A stretch of 20,996 nucleotides of DNA from Chloracidobacterium sp. UBA6041 (GTDB lineage: Bacteria > Acidobacteriota > Blastocatellia > Pyrinomonadales > Pyrinomonadaceae). The stretch covers positions 3,793 to 24,788 of the forward strand of contig DIYZ01000177.1 in NCBI GenBank assembly GCA_002427845.1, read 5' to 3'. The position numbers and the translations under genes were made by a program. The notes below the pieces were generated by a model, which was not told the DNA's origin, searched no databases, and saw only the letters and a program-made list of their open reading frames with translations. Positions 13,365-20,996 of this stretch are shown piece by piece (the stretch's first letter is position 1; each line of letters begins with the position of its first letter).

Positions 13365-16298
13365 TCAACCAGTATTTCTTAAACCCGCGGCAATGCCGTT
13401 AATCGTCGCGGCGAGCGCGTAGTTCAAATCTTCGCTTTCCTCACCGGCTTGCTTGCGGCGCAGCAAAGCAAACTGAATTAGGCTCAACGGATCAACGTAT
13501 GGATTTCGCAGTCGAATCGAGCGTGCGAGCACCGGGTTTCCACTCAGCAGCTCTTTCTGTCCTGTCAACCGCAAGATCATCCGACGTGTGCGCTCAAACT
13601 CCTCCACCATCATTCCAAATACTCGCTCGCGCACGCCTTCGTCGTTGACCAGAGCCGCGTAGCGATGCGCGATTGTAAGATCGGCCTTCGCCATTCCGAT
13701 TTCAACATTGCCGATCAGATCGGAAAAAAAGGCAAACCTCTTGGCCATTATTTGCAGCAGTCGCTCTCTTTCGGCATCTGTACCCGCGAACTGTTCCAGC
13801 GCATAGCCCACGCCAAACCATCCCGGCAGCACATGGCGGCTTTGCATCCAGCCAAAGACCCAGGGGATGGCGCGCAAGTCCGCCAGGTCTCGCGTCTCGC
13901 TTCGCCGCGCCGGACGAGAACCGATCCGCGCGTGTTCCAGTTCCTGCACCGGCGTTGCTTCCTCGAAGTAAGTCAGAACGTCTGGGTTGTCGACGATGCG
14001 CTCGCGATAGAAAGCAAAAGCGTTCTCGGACATTTCTTCCATGGCGGCTTCCCACTTCTCTTCTTCGCCTGCTTCGCCTTCTTCATTGCCTTGCGCATGC
14101 ACCCCACGCGGGCTGCCCGCGTGGGGACCCCGCGCACTGCCTGGTCGTGCTAGCGCCTCCAGAGAGGCCGCCACCATTAACTCCAGATTGCGTTCGGCTA
14201 ATGCAGCGTCTGAGTATTTCCAGTAAAGAACCTCGCCTTGCTCGGTGATCTTCAGCGAGCCGCTAAACGCGTTTCTGGGCTGCGCCACAATCGCGCGGTG
14301 CGTTGGGCCACCCCCGCGTCCCACCGTACCGCCGCGCCCGTGAAAAAGTCTGAGCTTGACTCCGCATTCGGCGGCGACAGCGTGCAAGGCGCGGTGCGCT
14401 TTATAAATCTCCCAGGCGCTGGTAAGCATCCCGCCATCTTTGTTGGAGTCGGAGTAACCGAGCATCACCTCCTGCTGGCGGTCCCACGAATCAAGCAGTG
14501 GCGCATAGTCAGCCGAAGTCCAGAGTTTGCGGCAGATCCCGGGACAGTTGCGCAAATCCTCGATTGACTCGAACAGCGGCACTGGCATCAGTCCGGGGTC
14601 CCGGCCAGCTTGCACCCCACGCGGTCTAGCACCCCCCGCGCTGCCCGCGTGGGAACCCGGCCCTCCGCTATCCACTGATGCTTCCACTCGCACGCCGCAA
14701 AGCCGGGCCAGCCAAATAAGCGCGAGAACATCTTCCACTTTGCTTACGCCGCTGATCACGTAGCTGCGAATCGCTTGCGGCGGAAACTCGCGCTTTAGAT
14801 CGGCGACAGTGCGCAGGCTTTCCAGGAGGCTACGCGTTTCATCTGAAGTCGAAGCAGGCAAAGTGATCCGATCGGTTCCACCGGCTCTTTCGCCGCGCGA
14901 TAATTCAATAATTGCGCGGGCATGCACGCGCGCGTGCTGCCTGATGTCGAGTGAGTACAAGTGAAATCCGAAAGTGCTGACTTGTCTCATGAGCGGATCG
15001 ACCAGCAATTGTGCGATGCGCTCGCCGCCGTTTGCGGCCAGGCTCTGCCGCAGCAGTTTCAAATCATTAGCGAAATCCTTCGCGTCCGGGTAGGTATTGG
15101 CAGACGCGGGTTGATCGCGCGTGATGCGAAGACGTTCGAGGACATAATCCAGGAAGCTGCGATAGATCTCCTCCGCGGCTCGCGTCTTGTTTGCGGCTGC
15201 GACCCACGGCATGCGCTGCGCATATTGCTTCACTCCATCTCTCAAGGCCGGCGTGACCTGTGTCTGCCGCTCCGAAGGACTGAGTCGATCCATGAGCTCG
15301 CCCGACCGGGCAAGGTAATGATCGAGTATTACTTGCCGCGCCAGATGCAGTGCATCGCGTGTGCTGGCTGCTGTGACGAAAGGGTTGCCGTCGCGGTCGC
15401 CGCCAATCCACGAACCGAACTGCAGGAAGTTGGGTAACTCATTGGCGATTAGTTCGCATTCATATACCTCTCGCAGGGCGTTCGCGAATTCCTCGTAGAG
15501 TGCGGGCAGCATGTCGATCAAACAACCGGAGAAGTAATCCAGCCCCATCTTGATCTCATCCCGCACGGTCGGCGGCCGGCGACGAACTTCGTCCGTCTGC
15601 CAGAGCGCGGTAATCTCGGCAGTAATAGCGGCTTCGCGCTTCATCGCTTCCGCATCCGTCAGCGGCAAACGATCAAGCAATTCCAAATTGGCGGCAATCC
15701 GCTGTCGCTTAAACAACACCGTGCGGCGTGCAACCTCGGTCGGATGGGCAGTAAAGACTGGAATAACCTCGATTTGCCGGAGCCATTCGAGGGCGGTCTG
15801 TAGATCAATTCCCGACTGGCGCAGGCGGCGCAAAGTGCCGCGGATGGAACCTGGCTGTGGCGGGCGTTCGGGCGAGAGTTGGGACGTCCGGCGACGGCGT
15901 TTGCGATGATTGGTTTCTGCGAGATTTGTCAGTTCAAAGTAAATGGCAAAGGCTTTCGTCATGCGATAGGCCTCGACCAGTTCCATGTCTCTGACTATCA
16001 GCGCGACACGTTCCATCAACTCATGCTCGCGCGCACCCTTTCGGTCTTGAAGTGTGTCATGCTCCAACTCACGGTATTCGATGGCGAGCTGTCGAATTTC
16101 TTCGACCGCATGGAATAGCGGCTCCCCAGCTTGCTCTTTCAATACTTCACCCAGCAAACGACCCAGAGAGCGCACGTCGCGACGCAGTGGCGCCTCCTTC
16201 ACATGAGGCTCGTCACTTGTCAGTTCGACGAGCCGGGTAGCCTGATCTTGCGCGCCCCACAAAGGTTTTGTCTTAGACGCAGGCGCGCTGTTGTTCAT
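13365..16298 (-). CDS. ppc: Phosphoenolpyruvate carboxylase with two in-frame insertions
   Basis: A 977-residue PEP carboxylase that adds bicarbonate to PEP to give oxaloacetate. Seen in order: TAHPTE (about residue 181), GGDRDGNPFVTA (about 297), MLGYSDSNKDGGMLTSAW (about 613), FHGRGGTVGRGGGP (about 651), WVFGWMQSRHVLPGW, and the C-terminal NTG needed for catalysis. Two segments have no family counterpart: about residues 540-566 (Gly/Arg-rich, before LMPVPLFESI) and about 716-750 (Gly/Pro/Arg then Glu-rich, before WEAAMEEMSENA). Both coincide with palindromic repeats in the DNA and lie between conserved blocks, probably in surface loops. ATG 16298 is preceded by GGGTGAT; a longer in-frame upstream start runs into the repeat region and is rejected. 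Confidence 0.94.
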   Translation of the reverse strand: MNNSAPASKTKPLWGAQDQATRLVELTSDEPHVKEAPLRRDVRSLGRLLGEVLKEQAGEPLFHAVEEIRQLAIEYRELEHDTLQDRKGAREHELMERVALIVRDMELVEAYRMTKAFAIYFELTNLAETNHRKRRRRTSQLSPERPPQPGSIRGTLRRLRQSGIDLQTALEWLRQIEVIPVFTAHPTEVARRTVLFKRQRIAANLELLDRLPLTDAEAMKREAAITAEITALWQTDEVRRRPPTVRDEIKMGLDYFSGCLIDMLPALYEEFANALREVYECELIANELPNFLQFGSWIGGDRDGNPFVTAASTRDALHLARQVILDHYLARSGELMDRLSPSERQTQVTPALRDGVKQYAQRMPWVAAANKTRAAEEIYRSFLDYVLERLRITRDQPASANTYPDAKDFANDLKLLRQSLAANGGERIAQLLVDPLMRQVSTFGFHLYSLDIRQHARVHARAIIELSRGERAGGTDRITLPASTSDETRSLLESLRTVADLKREFPPQAIRSYVISGVSKVEDVLALIWLARLCGVRVEASVDSGGPGSHAGSAGGARPRGVQAGRDPGLMPVPLFESIEDLRNCPGICRKLWTSADYAPLLDSWDRQQEVMLGYSDSNKDGGMLTSAWEIYKAHRALHAVAAECGVKLRLFHGRGGTVGRGGGPTHRAIVAQPRNAFSGSLKITEQGEVLYWKYSDAALAERNLELMVAASLEALARPGSARGPHAGSPRGVHAQGNEEGEAGEEEKWEAAMEEMSENAFAFYRERIVDNPDVLTYFEEATPVQELEHARIGSRPARRSETRDLADLRAIPWVFGWMQSRHVLPGWFGVGYALEQFAGTDAERERLLQIMAKRFAFFSDLIGNVEIGMAKADLTIAHRYAALVNDEGVRERVFGMMVEEFERTRRMILRLTGQKELLSGNPVLARSIRLRNPYVDPLSLIQFALLRRKQAGEESEDLNYALAATINGIAAGLRNTG
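14102..14126. repeat. Palindromic repeat inside ppc, copy 1
   Basis: CCCCACGCGGG-CTG-CCCGCGTGGGG: perfect 11-bp arms with a 3-base centre, followed by ACCCCG. It is the same architecture as the insert in repeat copy B (7318-7342). It is translated in frame as part of a segment that PEP carboxylases normally lack. Confidence 0.85.
14615..14653. repeat. Palindromic repeat inside ppc, copy 2
   Basis: Arms CCCCACGCGG (14615-14624) and CCCGCGTGGG (14644-14653) are those of copy 1, separated by a longer centre that includes a second C/G-rich segment. It is also in frame and encodes an extra Gly/Arg-rich loop. Confidence 0.75.
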
Positions 16299-16358
16299 TT
16301 GTAGATCACCCAAAGAATGAGGGTTTTCGCGGCAGATAACCCGGAGGGTTAAGACGAA

Positions 16359-16518
16359 AGTAGCCGGTGGTCGCAGCGTAGCGTAGACCACCGGAAGCCA
16401 GTTGGTAGTTCGACGGCACCCCGGAGGGGTGCCACGGCTTTTCTAGCACCCTTTCAGGGTGCGAACTTGGTTTCCTTGCCTACCGGTGGTCTGCGCTATG
16501 CTGCGACCACCGGCTACT
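16359..16518. repeat. Large inverted repeat between ppc and the sigma-54 activator
   Basis: Arms 16359-16394 and 16483-16518 (36 bases each) are reverse complements at 34 positions; they begin AGTAGCCGGTGGTCGCAGC. The interior has two further hairpins, GGCACCCC-GGA-GGGGTGCC and GCACCC-TTTC-AGGGTGC. The 16299-16587 gap has no gene and consists mainly of this element, which lies just downstream of the activator gene and upstream of ppc, both on the minus strand. Confidence 0.85.
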
Positions 16519-16587
16519 ATCTGGCAGCCTTTCAGGCTGACTTCAGTAGTTAAGCGAAACACTGGCGAGGCCGCACGTGGTGCGCGG

Positions 16588-18165
16588 CTACGTATTGAAG
16601 CGGTCGCAGTCGATCCTGTACTTCTTAACTTTATAGCCGATGATTCTTTCGGTGGTGTCAAGCAGCTTTGCCGCCCTCTTACGACTACCGCGCGTTGTTT
16701 TCAATGCGTCCATAATGATGTCGCGCTCAAAGGCCTCAACCGTCGATTCGAGCGAGAGGCGCGTCACGGTGCCCGACCCTTCTGCGGTTTGCAGCGTTGG
16801 AGGCAAGTGATGGCCGTGGATGACATTGGTCTCACACACCAGCACTGCTCGCTCGATGATGTTTTCGAGTTCACGTACATTGCCCGGCCAGTGATAGCTG
16901 GCCAGCATATCTATAGCTGGAGTGGAAATCCGCCTGATGCTCTTGCCATGCTCGCGCGCATACTTCTCGAGAAAATGATCCGCGAGCAGAAGCACATCTG
17001 ACTTGCGTTCACGTAACGGAGGCATGAAGATCGCGAAGACATTGAGGCGATAATAGAGGTCATCGCGGAATTGTCCATTGGCAATGGCCTGCTCCATGTC
17101 CTTGTTGGTTGCGGCTACAAGCCGCACGTTGGCCTTTATCGTTTCCGTGCCGCCAAGCCGTTCAAACTCTCTTTCCTGGAGGACGCGCAGCAGCTTGATC
17201 TGCGTCGAGACATTCAGGTCCCCAACTTCATCAAGAAAGAGCGTGCCGCCTTCGGCCAGTTCGAAGCGGCCCTTCTTGCGTAACTGAGCGCCGGTGAAGG
17301 CGCCCTTCTCGTAACCAAACAATTCGGATTCGATCAGAGTCTCAGGCAGCGCCGCGCAACTGACTTTGATGAAGGGCTTGGCCGAGCGTAAAGAGTTGTA
17401 GTGAATTGCGTGCGCGATCAACTCCTTGCCCGTCCCCGATTCGCCGCGCAGCAGCACCGTGGTGTTCGTGCGTGCAACCTGCGTCACCTGCTCATAGACC
17501 TGACGCAGGGGACCTGAGTTCCCGATAATGTGACTGAAATCATAGCGTTCGCGCAGTTCCTGCTTGAGATGGGTATTCTCATCGAGCAGTCGCTGTTTGT
17601 CTGCTTCGAGCAGATGCCCGACTTTAATCGCCTGCGCAATCATCGTCGCAATGATCGCGAGGAAATTGGTGGCGCGTTCGTAGTCGCGGTCCGCCTTGTA
17701 CTTTAGATCCACGCTGAGCACGCCGACCGGTCTTCGGTTGACGAGGACGGGGACACAGATAAAACTGAGCTCCTGAGTTTTCAGAGTCTTTTTGCGCGCC
17801 CCCAAACGATCCAGAAACAAAGGCTCGCGACTAATTTGAGGAACGACCACTGGTTTGCCAGTCTGGGCAACGCGGCCCGTAATCCCTTCACCAATTTGAT
17901 ATTTGACCCGGCGGGCTCCGTCTTCGTCCAAACCGTGAGACGCGACAATGCGCAATTCATTCGTGTCTTCAGCAAGCAACATCACTGCGCCACGAATCAT
18001 GCCGTGATGGCGGTCGAGTGTTGCCAGGACCCGAGAAAGCGCCTCTTTGAGTTCGAAGGTGCCGGCTAACATTTGTCCCGTTTCGAGAAATGTCGCCAGC
18101 TTTCTCGCTTCAGCTTGCTGAGGTGTCATCTTCTTCGCAACAGAAATGGGCGCTAGCGCTGCCAT
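16588..18165 (-). CDS. Sigma-54-dependent transcriptional activator (GAF-AAA+-Fis HTH)
   Basis: A 525-residue NifA-like enhancer-binding protein. Residues about 30-185 form a GAF sensor domain (MLLAEDTNELRIVASHGL, GEGITGRVAQTGKPVVVPQI). The AAA+ domain has Walker A GESGTGKE (about 242-249), the sigma-54 contact loop GAFTGA (about 288-293), Walker B GGTLFLDEVGD and the arginine-finger region PLRERKSD. The C-terminus is a Fis-type helix-turn-helix (RKRAAKLLDTTERIIGYKVKKY). It should drive open-complex formation at -24/-12 promoters; its ligand and targets are unknown, and no nif genes are nearby. ATG 18165 has GAAGGGGG upstream; a TTG 23 codons earlier is less likely. Confidence 0.93.
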   Translation of the reverse strand: MAALAPISVAKKMTPQQAEARKLATFLETGQMLAGTFELKEALSRVLATLDRHHGMIRGAVMLLAEDTNELRIVASHGLDEDGARRVKYQIGEGITGRVAQTGKPVVVPQISREPLFLDRLGARKKTLKTQELSFICVPVLVNRRPVGVLSVDLKYKADRDYERATNFLAIIATMIAQAIKVGHLLEADKQRLLDENTHLKQELRERYDFSHIIGNSGPLRQVYEQVTQVARTNTTVLLRGESGTGKELIAHAIHYNSLRSAKPFIKVSCAALPETLIESELFGYEKGAFTGAQLRKKGRFELAEGGTLFLDEVGDLNVSTQIKLLRVLQEREFERLGGTETIKANVRLVAATNKDMEQAIANGQFRDDLYYRLNVFAIFMPPLRERKSDVLLLADHFLEKYAREHGKSIRRISTPAIDMLASYHWPGNVRELENIIERAVLVCETNVIHGHHLPPTLQTAEGSGTVTRLSLESTVEAFERDIIMDALKTTRGSRKRAAKLLDTTERIIGYKVKKYRIDCDRFNT

Positions 18166-18281
18166 CGCGCCCCCTTCATAACTGGAATGGCCTGATTGAG
18201 AAATTGTTGTATTACCGTCCTTCCAAATACACAAGCTTTGGCGATGCTTGCGGTTTGCTCTACTTTAGTAATCAGACTTAA

Positions 18282-18351
18282 TCAGACGTTAGATGTCAGA
18301 TGCTGGATGTTAGACAATGGCGTCAACTGACAACTGTCATCTAACATCTGA
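18282..18351. repeat. Inverted repeat downstream of leuB
   Basis: Arms 18282-18302 and 18331-18351 are reverse complements at 18 of 21 positions (TCAGACGTTAGATG). They lie just after the leuB stop and before the sigma-54 activator gene. It could act as an RNA hairpin at the leuB 3' end, but no T run follows. Confidence 0.5.
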
Positions 18352-18359
18352 TTCTGCCT

Positions 18360-19469
18360 TCAAACTGCGTGATAGGCATGCCGCTCGTTAGCGATATCCG
18401 AAAATGCCTCGACGACACGCGAACCCATTTCAGAGGTTTGCAAGACGAGCTTACCGGTTCCGCGATCGAGATCGGGTGTGCGGTAACCTGCGTTGAGCAC
18501 TGCGCGGATGGCCGCCTCTACCTCTTTTGATTCTTGCTCAAGATTAGCCGAATGGCGTAGCAGCAACGCTGCCGAGGCAATGGCGCCGAGCGGATTCGCC
18601 AACCCTCGGCCGGCGATGTCTGGCGCTGAGCCGTGCACCGGCTCATACAGTCCGACCGCGCCCCCTATGCTGGCCGAGGCGAGCATGCCTAGCGAGCCCG
18701 TGATCACAGCTGCTTCATCTGAAAGAATGTCGCCGAAAAGATTCTCCGTCAGCATTACATCAAACCTTCGCGGATTCATGATCAAATGCATCGCGCAGGC
18801 GTCGATGTAAAGATGCTCCAGCGTCACGCTCGGATATTCCTTAGCCACCGCTGTGACGACTTTGCGCCACAGTTGCGAGGTTTCAAGAACGTTGGCCTTA
18901 TCAATCGAAGTTACTTTCTGCCGGCGCGCTAGCGCAGCCTTGAATGCCACGTGGGCAATGCGCTCGATTTCGCTGACCGAATAGCGCATGGTGTTGAAAG
19001 CGCTGGCGGTCCCTGCTTCAGAGAGCAAGCCGCGCGGTTGCCCAAAATAAAGGCCACCAAGAAGTTCACGTACAATCAGAATGTCTGCGTCACGAGCAAT
19101 GTCGGGCCGTAGAGGTGAGCATTCGCTGATTGCCTCATAGGAGACAACGGGGCGCAAATTCGCGTAAGCGCCGAGCGCGTTGCGCAGCGCGAGCAGTCCC
19201 GCTTCCGGTCGCGCTGCGGCGGCGAGTTTGTCATGCTCGGGTGCGCCGACCGCCCCGAGCAACACTGCATTACTCGAAAGACAAGCGTCCAGGGTTGAAG
19301 CGGGAAGGGGCGCACCTTCTTGTTTGATCGCCACGCCGCCCACGGGCCATTCTTCAAACTCAAACGTGTGACCGTGCTGATCAGCCACTGCATCCAGCAC
19401 ACGAACCGCCTGGGCCGTTACCTCAGGACCGATCCCATCGCCAGCTAAAACTGCGATTTTTAGTTTCAT
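18360..19469 (-). CDS. leuB: 3-isopropylmalate dehydrogenase
   Basis: A 369-residue NAD-dependent dehydrogenase of leucine synthesis. Seen: AGDGIGPEVTAQAVRVL at the start, ANLRPV, RELLGGLYFGQPRG (the LeuB-specific loop), SIDKANVLETSQLWR, IDACAMHLI, ENLFGDILSDEAAVITGSLGMLASAS and LYEPVHGSAPDIAGRG. The loop sequence separates it from isocitrate and homoisocitrate dehydrogenases. The start ATG 19469 gives the canonical N-terminus; no strong ribosome site is adjacent, with AAGAGGAG lying about 25 bases away in a repeat fragment. No leuA, leuC or leuD is in the window. It has its own promoter in the gap upstream. Confidence 0.95.
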   Translation of the reverse strand: MKLKIAVLAGDGIGPEVTAQAVRVLDAVADQHGHTFEFEEWPVGGVAIKQEGAPLPASTLDACLSSNAVLLGAVGAPEHDKLAAAARPEAGLLALRNALGAYANLRPVVSYEAISECSPLRPDIARDADILIVRELLGGLYFGQPRGLLSEAGTASAFNTMRYSVSEIERIAHVAFKAALARRQKVTSIDKANVLETSQLWRKVVTAVAKEYPSVTLEHLYIDACAMHLIMNPRRFDVMLTENLFGDILSDEAAVITGSLGMLASASIGGAVGLYEPVHGSAPDIAGRGLANPLGAIASAALLLRHSANLEQESKEVEAAIRAVLNAGYRTPDLDRGTGKLVLQTSEMGSRVVEAFSDIANERHAYHAV

Positions 19470-19628
19470 TACTTGCGGATTAGATCTTAATTAACTCCTC
19501 TTTGGAGTGCGCCGCCTCTTTTTCTCCGAGATTGATCGAACAGCCCGGCAACTGTTCAAGTCCCGTAGCGTTGTCTTGAAAACTGTAATGCTATAGGGAT
19601 TTGAACCAGTAGACCCTCAAAACGGATC

Positions 19629-19658
19629 ATCCTAGAAACAATATCAGGCCTAAGTCAA
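19629..19658 (-). promoter_or_regulatory. leuB: Predicted sigma-70 promoter of leuB
   Basis: On the minus strand: -35 TTGACT (19658-19653), 18-base spacer, -10 TAGGAT (19634-19629). It directs transcription to leuB with a leader of about 150 bases, in an AT-rich stretch. Confidence 0.5.
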
Positions 19659-19708
19659 AACTATTATTTTTATAATAAGATAAATCCGGCAGACCTGTCT
19701 GATAAATT

Positions 19709-19847
19709 CTCTTTGGAGTGCGGCGACCTGTCGCCGCTTTGGTCTTCGGCGGCTTGACGCCGAACACCGTCGCAAGATTCAAGCGAATGATGGTGGCGAC
19801 TGGTCGCCACCGGCCAAAGCGGTGACAGGTCGCCGCACTCCAAAGAG
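19709..19847. repeat. Four-hairpin palindromic repeat, copy C (downstream of the LysR gene)
   Basis: Ends CTCTTTGGAGTG and CACTCCAAAGAG are perfect reverse complements. The four hairpins of copy A recur: H1 GCGGCGAC/GTCGCCGC; H2 TTCGGCG-GCTTGA-CGCCGAA; H3 GGTGGCGAC-TG-GTCGCCACC; H4 GCGGTGAC/GTCGCCGC with one G-T pair. H2 and H3 differ from copy A on both strands of the stem, keeping the pairing. Confidence 0.9.
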
Positions 19848-19872
19848 TTGCGCTTCGGACGGCTAGAGCAGC

Positions 19873-20841
19873 TTACTTGCGCCTGGATGGCGGATTCGTT
19901 GATGCGGTCTTAGTCGGGCTTCGACCGGACTGTGCCGGAGATTGTCGTGGAGGTATAGCCCTGGCTCGTTGGCGCAGCACTTCAAGGAATGCAGCAGAGG
20001 CGTGCGAAAGGGTGATGTTGCGGCGGTGTGTGACCCAGAGCGTTCGGAAGTAGCTCAACTCGGGAACGGGAACGGTCGCGAGCGTACCGCGCTCCAGCTC
20101 TTCGGCTACACACATTCGCGGGACAAACGCGAGGCCTATCTTAAGTTGAACGAAGCGCTTGATGGTTTCCACGGTCGCCAGCTCGAGCGTGATATTTAGC
20201 GGTGTATGGTGTTGCTCAAAGGCTTCCACAACTTTGTGCCTGGAGGCCGTTTTAACGTTATGCGCTACAAAGGATTGCTCGCCGAGTTCTTCAATCTTCA
20301 GCGACTCGCGTTTTGCGAGCGGGTCGTCAGGGCTCATGATCAGCACGAGTTCGTCTTGCAGTATCGGGAAGGATTCGAGGTCGCTGTCCACCGGTTCGAA
20401 TGCCAGCAGAGCGAAATCCACATTCCGATCCAGCACCTCACGCGGTAACCGTTCAGACACCTGCCGAAAGATTTCGACCTTCACGTTTGGATGCTGCTCT
20501 CGATATTCCAGAATGAGATGCGGCAGGATATAAAGCGACGTGCTTTCGTTGGCGCCAATGCGGACGCGGCCGCGCTTGAGTGAACGTAATTCTGAGACGA
20601 CGTTCTGCGCCTGGTCACGGAGCGCTAGAATTCTCCGCGCGTAATCATAGACAAGTTCGCCTGCGTCTGTGAGGGTCGGAGTTTTTTGCGAGCGATCAAA
20701 AAGCGGCGCCCCAATTTCTTCTTCCAAGCGCCGGATAGCGATGCTTACTGCCGGCTGCGTGCGGTAAACGCGTACGGCTGCTTTGGAAAAGCTACCCTGC
20801 TCCACGACCATTAAGAAGAACTCAAGTTGAGTCAGTTCCAT
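19873..20841 (-). CDS. LysR-type transcriptional regulator
   Basis: A 322-residue regulator. Residues 1-60 are the winged helix-turn-helix (LTQLEFFLMVVEQGSFSKAAVRVYRTQPAVSIAIRRLEEEIGAPLFDR), followed by the linker helix and a two-lobe effector domain (IGANESTSLYILP, ESFPILQDELVLIMSPDDPLA, GLAFVPRMCV). The last 25 residues are Pro/Ser/Arg-rich and probably disordered. Effector and targets are not identifiable; LysR proteins often control a divergent neighbour, which here would lie beyond the right edge. A link to the sulfur or leuB promoters is possible but unsupported. ATG 20841 has GGAGGGG 12 bases upstream. Confidence 0.92.
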   Translation of the reverse strand: MELTQLEFFLMVVEQGSFSKAAVRVYRTQPAVSIAIRRLEEEIGAPLFDRSQKTPTLTDAGELVYDYARRILALRDQAQNVVSELRSLKRGRVRIGANESTSLYILPHLILEYREQHPNVKVEIFRQVSERLPREVLDRNVDFALLAFEPVDSDLESFPILQDELVLIMSPDDPLAKRESLKIEELGEQSFVAHNVKTASRHKVVEAFEQHHTPLNITLELATVETIKRFVQLKIGLAFVPRMCVAEELERGTLATVPVPELSYFRTLWVTHRRNITLSHASAAFLEVLRQRARAIPPRQSPAQSGRSPTKTASTNPPSRRK

Positions 20842-20886
20842 TGCTGGTGGTTACCCCTCCGGCGGCGAATACTAGGATAGCTGTTA

Positions 20887-20915
20887 TTTATATACAGATA
20901 AAGAAAGGCAATCAA
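20887..20915 (-). promoter_or_regulatory. Predicted promoter of the LysR-type gene
   Basis: Minus strand: -35 TTGATT (20915-20910), 17-base spacer, -10 TATAAA (20892-20887), 45 bases upstream of the LysR start codon. Good match and spacing. Confidence 0.55.
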
Positions 20916-20918
20916 ACG

Positions 20919-20996
20919 ATGGTGTCAGATGCGAAACGGCAGGCTGTGGGCAACTGCAGGAGACTCTCATACGAAAAGTTGGCACAACTCTTTGGA
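20919..20996 (+). CDS. Possible start of a divergent gene, cut by the window edge
   Basis: ATG 20919 opens a frame that stays open to the right edge (26 codons, starting MVSDAKRQAVGNC). AAGAAAGG at 20901-20908 is a fair ribosome site. No family is recognised. The call is weak: the last nine bases (CTCTTTGGA) match the left end of the four-hairpin repeat family, so the frame may simply run into a repeat. Confidence 0.2.
   Translation, partial: MVSDAKRQAVGNCRRLSYEKLAQLFG

Larger units (their letters stand above)
19470..19872. other. Gene-free gap: leuB leader, promoter and repeat copy C
   Basis: No gene seen. On the minus strand it holds the leuB promoter and a leader of about 150 bases with one small hairpin (GAACAG-TTGCCGGG-CTGTTC). 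No leader peptide with Leu codons was found. A short repeat fragment (19498-19515, CTCTTTGGAGTGC then divergent) matches one end of the four-hairpin family. The stretch 19660-19700 is AT-rich. Copy C fills 19709-19847. Confidence 0.6.

Noticed and set aside
18238..18250. Possible sigma-54 promoter (TGGCGATGCTTGC)
   Set aside because: The GG-to-GC spacing is 8, not the required 10 bases, and it points away from the nearby genes.
19591..19617. tRNA-like T-loop (GGTTCAAATCC) on the minus strand in the leuB leader
   Set aside because: The bases flanking the loop do not form a T stem, and no anticodon or acceptor stem can be found upstream.

Overview
The window is a GC-moderate bacterial chromosome segment (window edges cut one gene and possibly a second). 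Its gene content is ordinary housekeeping and assimilatory metabolism, with no phage, plasmid or transposase gene. The mix of a one-piece ferredoxin-type sulfite reductase with a C-terminal HEPN-like extension, a one-subunit Sat, a PPi-type phosphofructokinase and many dispersed palindromic repeats reminds me of soil Acidobacteriota (Blastocatellia-like). That placement is inference from style, not from a marker gene.

Layout. 1-1171 (-): a class I aminotransferase cut by the left edge. 1172-1653: a divergent control region with an inverted repeat pair, a small palindrome, a Cys/Met-rich leader peptide and an intrinsic terminator lying in front of the next gene. 1654-10663 (+): a seven-gene run, sulfite reductase, SirB-CobA fusion, cysH, sat, cysC, metY, metX. 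10664-10997: repeats, no gene. 10998-12922 (+): PPi-type phosphofructokinase and a short-chain dehydrogenase. 12923-13364: an array of small hairpin repeats. 13365-16298 (-): PEP carboxylase with two palindromic in-frame insertions. 16299-16587: a large inverted repeat. 16588-18165 (-): a GAF/AAA+/Fis sigma-54 activator. 18360-19469 (-): leuB. 19470-19872: leuB leader plus a hairpin repeat. 19873-20841 (-): a LysR-type regulator.

How the genes work together. The + strand run is a nearly complete route from sulfate to homocysteine: Sat makes APS, CysH (with the four cysteines of an iron-sulfur APS reductase) makes sulfite, the siroheme enzyme makes sulfide, the SirB-CobA fusion makes siroheme for it, and MetX plus MetY put sulfide into homocysteine. 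CysC can divert APS to PAPS. No sulfate transporter or precorrin-2 dehydrogenase is present.

The two most interesting signals are (a) the transcription-attenuation arrangement upstream of the sulfur operon (short reading frame starting Met-Cys-Met-Asn-Met, stop codon, possible antiterminator strand, then an 11-bp hairpin and eight T), and (b) a family of about 130-170 bp four-hairpin repeats, two copies of which sit inside the operon. Differences between and within copies of that family are largely compensatory, and in one copy a second palindromic repeat has been inserted exactly at a hairpin tip. The same second palindrome also occurs in-frame inside PEP carboxylase.
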